From: Ancylomarina longa
GTDB taxonomy: Bacteria; Bacteroidota; Bacteroidia; Bacteroidales; Marinifilaceae
NCBI RefSeq assembly: GCF_003996985.1
Contig: NZ_RJJX01000027.1
Coordinates: forward strand, 1-39,985
DNA: 39,985 nt
Direction: 5' to 3'
The translations under genes were made by a program, and so were the position numbers. Under the pieces are notes generated by a model, which saw only the letters and a list, made by a program, of their open reading frames with translations, was not told the DNA's origin and ran no database searches. Numbering within the stretch: position 1 is the stretch's first letter; the number at the start of each line of letters is the position of its first letter. This document shows positions 16,501 to 22,360 of the stretch, in pieces.

Positions 16501-19253
16501 TTATAACCAATCCACACATAACCCAAAAGATCTTCGCCTATTGCTGATACCTTGTTGGAAAGTAATCCGTTCTCCTTAGTATAAGCATGCCAATTTGAAC
16601 CATCAAAATATCCAACTCCCTTATCAGTTGCAACCCAAACACCTCCTTGGGTATCACAATAAATATCATAAATGAAAGTGAGTTTCATACTTAAACCGGG
16701 GTGGATTACTGACCATTGGCTGCCATCAAATTTAAGCAAGCCTGATTCTCCTTCACTTACCCAATTACTACTAGCCCAAATGTTACCCTCTTTATCTTCC
16801 TCTATATTTTTAATTCCTCCTATAGTCTGAGTTCCCGCATTATAAAAGGTGCGACAAGAGTCAATTTGAGTATTACTAAGGATATTAAATCTTGTTATGC
16901 CATTATAATTACCAATCCAAAGACGATTCTTTTTATCGATATGAATGGAGTACAAATCATTATCTATTAAGCCATCACCTTTGGTAAAGTTGGTAAAATG
17001 GGAACCATCAAAACGAGAGAGGCCAGCGTCAGTAGCAATCCATAAATTACCATACTTATCTTCTTTAATATCTCTTATATTATTTCCAGCCAGGCCATTA
17101 CTTGCAAAGAATGATGTCCAGGAATTACCATCATATTTATTTAGTCCCCTATCATTCTCATTAGCACCACACCATAAATTTCCATTCTTATCCTTTTGAA
17201 TGGACTGATATACATTTGGGGAATTGATTGTCGACCAGTTCTTACCATCAAACATTCCAATTTCCTGAACTGTGGCGAACCAAATCTTTCCCTCGAAATC
17301 ATTTTCAATTACTTGAATATCCGTATTGTATAGCTGTAAATCACCACCAACTTTTGAGAAACTACACAAATTATTCTCCACAACAGGTACCACTTTCAGC
17401 ATAAAAGTCACCCTTGTTTGACATCCCCTATCATCGAAAACGGTAACATGGTAGAATGTGTTAGCTTTTAAATTATTACCTGAATTTGAAGTAGATTCTG
17501 TTTCTTCCCAAAGGTAAGAATAGGGAGGATTACCTCCACTTACACCTATCGTTGCAGAACCATCAGCCAAGCCAGCACGAGAAATATTAGAGCTATCGGC
17601 AACAAAAGCCACTAATTCTGTGGACTCATATGCTTTAAACAAATTGTTATCATTGGCTACAACAACATTTTTACAGGCATTTTCATCAACTACCTGAACT
17701 CTATAATCTCCTGTCTGATTCACAAGCTGAGTTTTGGTATCACCTATACTTGTCAATTCCGATTGATTATCGGTAAAAAACCACTGGTAGGAATCATATT
17801 CCTTTTCTGTAGTTAGGCTTTTATCACCCTCTCCACAAAATTTAGAATCATCAGTAAAAAGGATATTTGGATTCGGATTAGAATATATGGTATAGATATT
17901 GGATTGACGCGTATTGCCATTTTTATCAACCGAGCTTACAGAATATTCTCCCGCCTGAGAGGTTCTAATATTGTATTTCGTTTTTATGATGTCCAAATCT
18001 GTTGTCCAATTAAAAGACTCCATAAAACCATACACCATTAGTTCTCTTTCTACTCCTTCGCAATGGTCCGTATTACTGGGAATTATACGTAAATCATTAA
18101 CGTTCCCTTTTAAATCTGTTTTAAGCACATAGGCCTTGTCATTCCCGTAATTATATCCCCATTCGCTATTGGCCCAATGATAACCAACACCATAATAGAA
18201 ATTCCCTTGCAAAAGAAGTCTGTTTAGATATCCTCCTGTATCAGATCCAAAATATCTTTCCCATATCAGATTTCCCGCAGCATCGAATTTTGCCAAATAA
18301 GGAGTTTCATTAGCATCATTAGTATAGACGACTCCTGCAATGTTAAGATTTCCGTCCGCATCTTCAGCAATATCAAACCCAAAATTTTTGTTATTATCCT
18401 TAAGTTCTTTCTCCCAAAGTAAATTTCCATTTTCATCGTACTTTCCCAGCCATATCTTCGAAGTTGTAATACTATTGTTCACATATTCCCGATATCCTGT
18501 AAAAGCAATCGAACCATCCTGGCAATGATGAATACTCTTTAGATATTCTCTTTTACCACTCGTTGTTTTTGAATTGAGGATTTGATTTCCATCCAAATCG
18601 AACTTCATGAGAAATGCCTGTGGAACTGTATCGTCGTATTCGCCGCCAATAAAATAAGCACCTGACGCAATACTTATTGATAGAGGATGGATATCTGCCT
18701 TACTCGAAAAACCATCAATCAGAAGATTGTTATTCTCCCATTGAATTTCACCACTGCCATTTAATTTCATGAAAAAGGGCTGGCTTGCTCCTTGAGGAAT
18801 TATTCCACACAACAAATAACCATCACCTGGTAAAGCCACCAAATCATTACAATAATTGAAATTATCGCTGTTTCCAATTATTTTATCCCAAATTTTATTC
18901 CCGGCTTCATCTATCTTCAACAAGTAGATATCTGTAAAATTGTTAACCACCAATTCACCAGCAATCAAATATCCCCCATCAACGCCAACACAAATTCTGT
19001 TTGCATTAACTTTTCTCTCCTTATACACAAGTTTCTTGTTCCAGATAGTATCTCCTACTGCTGACAATTTATATACAGAAGAACCACCATTGTGTCGAGT
19101 AAGCACCAAAATTTCGCCATTAGAATTTACACATAAATCTTTGGCTATTTCGTAATTTTCACTCGGATCATTTAATACTCTTTCGAAGGTGGTTTGAGCA
19201 TTTAGGATGCTCCAGATACTAATGAGTAGTACCAATGTGTAGAATTTTTTCAT
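13545..19253 (-). CDS. Giant T9SS-exported protein with propeller and SprB repeats
   Basis: This 1902-residue protein begins with a signal peptide (MKKFYTLVLLISIWSILNAQ). Residues about 20-400 repeat a G-N-x-x-W-[ED]-K/R pattern (GNKIWDKIIG, GNLLWEKEL, GNLIWERYFG), a PQQ-like beta-propeller. About 545-625 is an SprB-type domain. About 630-1335 carries roughly a dozen two-component-regulator-propeller repeats (GNLWIATDAGLSRFDG, GGVWVATDKGVGYFDG, SNVWIATDQGL). About 1335-1620 holds further SprB-type repeats (VTCKGRTDGVAICKPSGG and relatives), followed by two fibronectin-III-like domains, and the last about 77 residues (from AITIYPNPMVDRSYAEF) are a type A T9SS sorting signal. It should be exported by T9SS and anchored or released at the cell surface. 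There is no transmembrane segment or kinase domain. Single gene with terminator. Function unknown; adhesion or glycan contact is inference. Confidence 0.93.
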   Translation of the reverse strand: MKKFYTLVLLISIWSILNAQTTFERVLNDPSENYEIAKDLCVNSNGEILVLTRHNGGSSVYKLSAVGDTIWNKKLVYKERKVNANRICVGVDGGYLIAGELVVNNFTDIYLLKIDEAGNKIWDKIIGNSDNFNYCNDLVALPGDGYLLCGIIPQGASQPFFMKLNGSGEIQWENNNLLIDGFSSKADIHPLSISIASGAYFIGGEYDDTVPQAFLMKFDLDGNQILNSKTTSGKREYLKSIHHCQDGSIAFTGYREYVNNSITTSKIWLGKYDENGNLLWEKELKDNNKNFGFDIAEDADGNLNIAGVVYTNDANETPYLAKFDAAGNLIWERYFGSDTGGYLNRLLLQGNFYYGVGYHWANSEWGYNYGNDKAYVLKTDLKGNVNDLRIIPSNTDHCEGVERELMVYGFMESFNWTTDLDIIKTKYNIRTSQAGEYSVSSVDKNGNTRQSNIYTIYSNPNPNILFTDDSKFCGEGDKSLTTEKEYDSYQWFFTDNQSELTSIGDTKTQLVNQTGDYRVQVVDENACKNVVVANDNNLFKAYESTELVAFVADSSNISRAGLADGSATIGVSGGNPPYSYLWEETESTSNSGNNLKANTFYHVTVFDDRGCQTRVTFMLKVVPVVENNLCSFSKVGGDLQLYNTDIQVIENDFEGKIWFATVQEIGMFDGKNWSTINSPNVYQSIQKDKNGNLWCGANENDRGLNKYDGNSWTSFFASNGLAGNNIRDIKEDKYGNLWIATDAGLSRFDGSHFTNFTKGDGLIDNDLYSIHIDKKNRLWIGNYNGITRFNILSNTQIDSCRTFYNAGTQTIGGIKNIEEDKEGNIWASSNWVSEGESGLLKFDGSQWSVIHPGLSMKLTFIYDIYCDTQGGVWVATDKGVGYFDGSNWHAYTKENGLLSNKVSAIGEDLLGYVWIGYNPGEGLSKYSNGEWLTINTASELLNNGIKCNILDSEKNIWVCLESGSYLLQKYDGTNWKTFTEEDGFTGYCYDLASDSKSNVWIATDQGLYKESQNSFVKKTSADGLFADKVLGVCVDKNENVWLRYEDGSGISKFSNGQFMYYTKNEGLLDNHVRDLQADSLGNIWISYNGVFDKQLSKYDGQVFTHMEAPTNSDGIQNPIEKLFVDAQNRVWVSYQNKIAVWSNDNWSFYGEGEHGVSAEFTLSSFGQDAEKNVIVSFYKDLDSGTTEQKLVKFTGTEWINFTANNGLPRGPINCVQDDYQGHIWYGTTKGLLKFTKCTNEEVLISVNNGTCTGEGKRSLIITPTGGNHPYQYSIDNGNNFQTDSIFSDLKAGSYHLLVKNKNGELITNRELSITDPIPLEANVEGINVTCKGRTDGVAICKPSGGMEPYVFLWDDENSSTGARIENLKEGVEYTVTVTDTNGCTAIASLSIGHDPLLKFTDWKNVTCSGLNDGMAVITPIGGKAPFQYQWDDVNNTTDSIVTTLSGDKYHFVSVSDANNCVSIDSIKLNQPEEILINVNKFNSCDGENTGGAELSVSGGVLPYSFQWDDANHSTSKQLYKIAAGSYNVLVKDYSGCEKAAIVAIEKFDAPQVVDIVSNKGEYFCPDNTELSPDGDFASYKWSTGSTDKVLIPEREGKYWLRVFNEDKCSAIDTINIKNLSTYQDQNICIISVTPDNKNEIVWERRNGFGIDSYNVYKESNAASQYELLANVPFDEISVFKDQDSDPTSRSHTYAISVVDVCGLESDKSEAHRTMLLQASYGVNGAINLAWNKYLGLDFDTYYIYRGTSVDQMELLTSISDSESKYIDNNAPEEEFLYYVLQIEAPDVCEPNVLKSSFEEYGVSRSNTIDAGNKVTGIKDKDEMVDAITIYPNPMVDRSYAEFKNSDFKEYTLSVIDSRGSVVYLQRGITGNKVEIPRGNLATGQYIIELRGEKIFRGRLIVK

Positions 19254-19503
19254 ATTCCGTTAGGCTTAGTAAGTATTTATATAATATTAGGGCAATTAGC
19301 TTGAAAATATAAGCTTAATAAAATACCTACGCAATGCTTTATAGTATCATATTAATTACTTCACGTCATTTTATAATCATTTTAAATAAATATATAACAT
19401 CCTCATAAAACAGGTAATTATTAAAATAAGCAAGAATTAAAGTCTTATGATCATTTACAATAAGACAAAAACAGATGATACTCGGACAAGTTACTGGCTA
19501 AGA

Positions 19504-19523
19504 ACAATAATTGTCTGACAATT
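19504..19523. promoter_or_regulatory. Two overlapping inverted repeats, possible operator
   Basis: ACAATAATTGT (19504-19514) is a perfect dyad and overlaps AATTGTC-T-GACAATT (19509-19523), a second perfect dyad. Overlapping arms that can pair two ways are typical of repressor sites, but no partner is identified. It lies about 250 nt upstream of the giant gene's start. Confidence 0.3.
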
Positions 19524-19754
19524 CTGATATTAGGAAATACAATCTTGAAATAGAAGTAGAATATCAAGATCAATTGTAGAATAAAAAGGGAGTGGGAAAG
19601 TATCAATAATAATTTAAACCGATTCTAAGTTTAATCTATCTTACTAATCCATAATAAAATATGAATAAATAAAATCAAGAAATTATAGCTTAACAAGAAA
19701 TTTATTTGATACTTCTTTAATTTTGTTTAATTTCAGTACCGATAATTAAAAGCT

Positions 19755-19802
19755 GTGCAGTCTCTTGCTCTTCCTTTGGACGGTCGGAACTCCAGACTGC
19801 AC
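19755..19802 (+). promoter_or_regulatory. Leader hairpin ahead of the HU-like gene
   Basis: GTGCAGTCT (19755-19763) pairs perfectly with AGACTGCAC (19794-19802). Inside, GGA (19778-19780) can pair with TCC (19791-19793), stacking directly on the outer stem's 3' arm, leaving a 14-nt pyrimidine-rich bulge on the 5' side; TTCC (19771-19774) with GGAA (19786-19789) is an alternative. The block is far more GC-rich than its surroundings. It ends 34 nt before the chosen start of the HU-like gene, so it would be in its mRNA leader. No T-run follows, so a terminator is unlikely. Confidence 0.5.
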
Positions 19803-19836
19803 GCTTCATTGTTTAACCTTCAAATATAATAATAAA

Positions 19837-20532
19837 ATGGCAGTACCATTTATTTTAAGAAAAAATGCTCTAACCGAGCGAGAAGATGATTATGTTGCAA
19901 AACCAGTTGTTTTTAACTCTCTAACTCAGAATGAGATTATTCAGAAAGTAGTTAGCCGACACAGTTCCTTAAACAAATCTGATGTGCTTGTGGCAGTGCA
20001 GGCATACGAATCTGTAATTCATGAAGAGTTGATTCAAGGTCACAACATTGTAAGCCCAATGTGCAATATCAGTTTGAGTATATCAGGTGTTTTCGACCGG
20101 GAAATAACCGAATTTGATCCGAACCTACACCACATTAATCTCAATTACAAACCTGGTGTTGATTTCAGGAAGATAGGAGAGCAAATAGAACTAATTAAAA
20201 TTGAAGCTGCTGAAATCATTCCTGATATTAAATATTTTGAGGATTCGGAGACTAATACTCAAAATGATAAAATCACACCTGGAGCAGCGGCTAAGATTAA
20301 AGGTTCCAGAATAAAAACGAATCAGGAGGATGTAGAAGAAGGTATTTTCTTTATTTCGGAAGATGCTGTAAGCCATAGAGTAGAAAGTTTTTTGCGCAAT
20401 ATGCCTTCTGATGCCATTTTTAATGTACCAAAGGAATTAACAGCAGGAAAATACAAATTACAAGTACGCACCAAAATGGATGGTAAAACCTTACATATTG
20501 GTGAATTAGACTTTGATCTCACCGTTGATTAA
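19837..20532 (+). CDS. HU-like DNA-binding protein with DUF4469-type C-terminal domain
   Basis: This 231-residue protein has an HU/IHF-like N-terminal half (about 1-120): a helical dimerisation part (LTQNEIIQKVVSRHSSLNKSDVLVAVQAYESVIHEELIQG) and a strand region (NISLSISGVFDREI...HHINLNYKPGV), as in the long HU-like proteins of Bacteroidota. A C-terminal Ig-like domain (about 145-231, ending GKYKLQVRTKMDGKTLHIGELDFDLTVD) matches the DUF4469 type. It probably binds or bends DNA. The start at 19837 (MAVPFILRKN) is preferred over an upstream in-frame ATG at 19765, because the extra 24 residues would be encoded by the leader hairpin and look unlike the family. A strong terminator follows. Confidence 0.88.
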   Translation: MAVPFILRKNALTEREDDYVAKPVVFNSLTQNEIIQKVVSRHSSLNKSDVLVAVQAYESVIHEELIQGHNIVSPMCNISLSISGVFDREITEFDPNLHHINLNYKPGVDFRKIGEQIELIKIEAAEIIPDIKYFEDSETNTQNDKITPGAAAKIKGSRIKTNQEDVEEGIFFISEDAVSHRVESFLRNMPSDAIFNVPKELTAGKYKLQVRTKMDGKTLHIGELDFDLTVD

Positions 20533-20559
20533 AGCGTATTAAAACAATTTAAGACAGAT

Positions 20560-20587
20560 CCCTGAATTTTAAAATTCAGGGATTTTT
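20560..20587 (+). terminator. Rho-independent terminator of the HU-like gene
   Basis: CCCTGAATTTT pairs perfectly with AAAATTCAGGG, followed by ATTTTT. It starts 28 nt after the stop. Confidence 0.85.
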
Positions 20588-20616
20588 CCATTTTTGAAGC
20601 CTCTGCTTACAATTTC

Positions 20617-20708
20617 GATTTGCTAGTACTACCATTTTTAATTTACTAGTACTACCAATTTAGATTTGCTAGTACTAGCATTTTTGATTTGGTAGTACTA
20701 GTAATTTT
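20617..20708. repeat. Array of four TAGTACTA palindrome units forming a nested dyad
   Basis: Four units of 22-24 nt start at 20617, 20641, 20663 and 20686. Each has ATTT or GATTT, then a TAGTACTA core, then a short AT run. The third unit holds a perfect 12-bp palindrome GCTAGTACTAGC (20668-20679). The second unit's ACTAGTACTACCAA (20645-20658) is the exact inverted complement of TTGGTAGTACTAGT in the fourth (20689-20702), and both are centred on the same point, 20673.5. The dyad extends with few mismatches over 20640-20707. A decayed fifth copy may start at 20709. It sits between the convergent HU-like gene and sigma operon, beyond the terminator. It could be a protein-binding array, a REP-like element or a bidirectional stop. 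Confidence 0.75.
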
Positions 20709-20788
20709 GATTTACTCGGTTATCAAACCAGTACTTACACCAAATCTGGTGTTAATTCTTGTCTCGGAAGATCTTTGGTTTTATTGCT

Positions 20789-20989
20789 TTATGCACTTAA
20801 ACGGATGTTTTTTTTTGCAAAATCATACAACAAGTAGATAGCTCCGGTTAGTATAAATACTACTGAAATACCTTCGAGGAACCCAAATTCAAAATCTGTT
20901 AATTTATCTCTAAATATTTCACTTAGCGACAGAATTAAATTTCCTAAGCCAAAAACTGATATAAATATAAAGCGTAATCTGTATTTCAT
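20789..20989 (-). CDS. Small two-helix membrane protein
   Basis: I do not recognise this 66-residue protein. It has two hydrophobic segments (about 6-22 and 39-56) separated by a short acidic loop, and a basic C-terminus (FAKKNIRLSA). It lies 62 nt downstream of the presumed anti-sigma gene on the same strand and could be the third gene of the sigma operon. The start ATG is immediately followed by basic residues (MKYRLR), normal for a small inner-membrane protein. Its reality rests on position, membrane pattern and length only. Confidence 0.55.
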   Translation of the reverse strand: MKYRLRFIFISVFGLGNLILSLSEIFRDKLTDFEFGFLEGISVVFILTGAIYLLYDFAKKNIRLSA

Positions 20990-21051
20990 AATTTTAAATT
21001 TTATAATTCTTAACTCCCTCCCATTATTTTCTGCTCAATTGCCTGATTATT

Positions 21052-21579
21052 TTATTCTCTTTCAATTTCGGCAATAACAGATAAAGCATTATCGCGAATC
21101 CCTTTGTATTTAATGCGCCAAACAATTAAGCCTATAATACAAGCCAGAATAAGTGCTCCAATAAAATATATCTGCACCTTAACTACAGAGAAATTAAGAG
21201 ATGAATTTAAACACAAACCTGCATCCATAAACAAAACAGCTATTAATACCCATATGTTTTTTATATGAAAAGGTTTGTATCTGTTTGCGGCATTTTTCAA
21301 CATCTGAATTGTTGGCAAAGCGTAATCTACATATTTATATTCCTTATAATATTTATCAAAAAACAATGCAAATATTAAAGAAGATATAATAAAACAAACA
21401 TCCCCAATTAATTGATTTATATCTTTTGTCTCTGTTAAACTTTCTATTGTAAGTAGTAAATAAACAGGAATAAGAATCCAATAAATAATCTGAAAGCTTC
21501 TACTTATTCTTGCGTAACGAGCATCTTCGGTTTTAAGCTTACCAACCAGTTGTTCTATATTATTTCTATTTAAATTCAT
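21052..21579 (-). CDS. Four-helix membrane protein, candidate anti-sigma factor
   Basis: The 175-residue protein has a short charged cytoplasmic N-terminus (NLNRNNIEQLVGKLKTEDAR) and about four transmembrane segments (about 31-45, 60-76, 108-126 and 133-153), then a basic/acidic tail. The start at 21579 is chosen because AGGAGG lies 5 nt upstream and because it gives the 14-nt overlap with the sigma gene that is common for translationally coupled sigma/anti-sigma pairs; a longer frame starting 24 residues earlier lacks such a site. There is no HxxxCxxC zinc motif. The anti-sigma role is inferred from position and topology; it could be another membrane sensor. Confidence 0.6.
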   Translation of the reverse strand: MNLNRNNIEQLVGKLKTEDARYARISRSFQIIYWILIPVYLLLTIESLTETKDINQLIGDVCFIISSLIFALFFDKYYKEYKYVDYALPTIQMLKNAANRYKPFHIKNIWVLIAVLFMDAGLCLNSSLNFSVVKVQIYFIGALILACIIGLIVWRIKYKGIRDNALSVIAEIERE

Positions 21580-22087
21580 GTTTCCCTCCTGTAAGTTTGG
21601 TTTTAAGATAGATTTTAATTCGATGAATTTTAACCTTAACATTAGATTCACTTATACCAATTATATCGGCAATCTCTTTCATTTTTAAACCCTCAAGCAT
21701 TAAGGATATTAATGCTTTGTCGATTACCGATAACTGGTTGAGTTCATTTTGAAACTGATTAAATCGAGCTTCTTCTTTATATTTTGCTTCCAGACTTTCA
21801 TCATCTAAGATAGAACTCAGATTCTGTGTATCGGTGTTTACTATAAGCTTCATTTGCTTAAAGGCCTTACCGGTAAAACTCAGCGAAGTATTAACTGCAA
21901 CACGATAAACCCACGTACTAATAGCCGAATCGCCCCTGAAATTGTCGAGGCTTTTCCAAATATTAACAAGCACCTCCTGGTACATGTCTTTTTGATCTTC
22001 GGAATTCGAACTATAGTACCTGCATATCCTTTGTATGCGTTCCCTGTTTTCCGATAAAATCTGATTAAATCTATCTTCCTTTTTCAA
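21566..22087 (-). CDS. ECF (RpoE-type) RNA polymerase sigma factor
   Basis: This 173-residue sigma-70 family factor has only regions 2 and 4. Region 2 carries the core-binding helix (DQKDMYQEVLVNIWKSLDNFRGDSAISTWVYRVAVNTSLSF), and region 4 carries the helix-turn-helix (LEGLKMKEIADIIGISESNVKVKIHRIKIYLKTKL). Such factors switch on a small regulon when a membrane anti-sigma releases them. The reading frame has no upstream ATG: an in-frame stop lies at 22109-22111, and the only reasonable start is TTG at 22087; the next ATG (residue 34) would delete part of region 2. The gene overlaps the next by 14 nt. A TGTAAC motif at 22140-22135 (minus) could be an ECF-type -35 element for self-activation. 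Confidence 0.88.
   Translation of the reverse strand: MKKEDRFNQILSENRERIQRICRYYSSNSEDQKDMYQEVLVNIWKSLDNFRGDSAISTWVYRVAVNTSLSFTGKAFKQMKLIVNTDTQNLSSILDDESLEAKYKEEARFNQFQNELNQLSVIDKALISLMLEGLKMKEIADIIGISESNVKVKIHRIKIYLKTKLTGGKHEFK
21585..21590 (-). promoter_or_regulatory. Strong Shine-Dalgarno site that fixes the start of the membrane protein
   Basis: The minus strand reads AGGAGG, 5 nt before the ATG at 21579, inside the last codons of the sigma factor gene. Such strong sites are uncommon in this phylum, so it helps decide the start. Confidence 0.6.
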
Positions 22088-22134
22088 TATATAAATCTTA
22101 TTTGTTGTCTATTTAGTAAGCCAAGTTTTGAATA

Positions 22135-22140
22135 GTTACA
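22135..22140 (-). promoter_or_regulatory. Possible ECF-type -35 element
   Basis: On the minus strand TGTAAC lies 48 nt upstream of the sigma factor start, the kind of -35 sequence that several ECF sigma factors use for their own promoter. No firm -10 partner is apparent. Confidence 0.2.
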
Positions 22141-22233
22141 TATTTTCACAAAAAAACCAAATAAATTTTAATGCGATATGGTATAAACCTAATTGGTTCT
22201 AATATTAAGCGTAATAGCTACTTTTTTCGAGAA

Positions 22234-22285
22234 TGTAAACCACAACTTACACTACTGATAATATGCGTCTTAAGCACATGCTTAA
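22234..22285. promoter_or_regulatory. Two inverted repeats ahead of the acyl-CoA synthetase gene
   Basis: TGTAA (22234-22238) faces TTACA (22247-22251) over an 8-nt spacer, and TTAAGC (22270-22275) faces GCTTAA (22280-22285) over ACAT. The second has the arm length and spacing of a dimeric repressor site. They lie 76-127 nt upstream of the gene at 22361, where fatty-acid-responsive regulators often bind. No regulator is identified. Confidence 0.3.
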
Positions 22286-22328
22286 TGGATTTTAGTATTC
22301 TTTGTTTATGATTCTTTAACAAGATTAG

Positions 22329-22336
22329 TATCTTTA
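22329..22336 (+). promoter_or_regulatory. Weak -7 element of the acyl-CoA synthetase gene
   Basis: TATCTTTA differs from TAnnTTTG only in the last base. It lies 24 nt before the ATG. A TTTG at 22301-22304 is 24 nt upstream, longer than the usual spacing. Confidence 0.3.
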
Positions 22337-22360
22337 GCCCCGCAATAACACAGTAAGTAT

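Larger units (their letters stand above)
19254..19836. other. Long intergenic region between giant gene and HU-like gene
   Basis: No coding frame is supported. It is the divergent control region of the giant minus-strand gene and the HU-like plus-strand gene. Besides AT-rich DNA it contains overlapping dyads at 19504-19523, a TAnnTTTG-like element TAATTTTG at 19718-19725 without a convincing -33 box, and a prominent hairpin at 19755-19802. Confidence 0.7.

Noticed and set aside
13545-19253. Hybrid two-component regulator
   Set aside because: The regulator-propeller repeats are not followed by a transmembrane segment, kinase, receiver or HTH; instead there are SprB repeats and a T9SS tail.
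19771-19800. Resemblance of GCTCTTCC and GAACTCCAG strings to sequencing adapter pieces
   Set aside because: Only short strings match, the order and spacing differ from an adapter, and the block forms a perfect inverted repeat in a sensible leader position. Raw-read coverage could still be checked.
19765-19836. Longer N-terminus for the HU-like protein from an ATG at 19765
   Set aside because: The extra 24 codons are read through the hairpin, include two Cys and a Trp, and do not look like the family's N-terminus; the internal start MAVPFILRKN fits the family.
20617-20708. Repeat array as a CRISPR
   Set aside because: Units are only 22-24 nt with no distinct spacers between them, the repeats are internally palindromic, and no Cas genes are in the window.
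20560-20720. Insertion sequence remnant
   Set aside because: There are terminal-like inverted repeats but no transposase fragment or target duplication in the neighbourhood.
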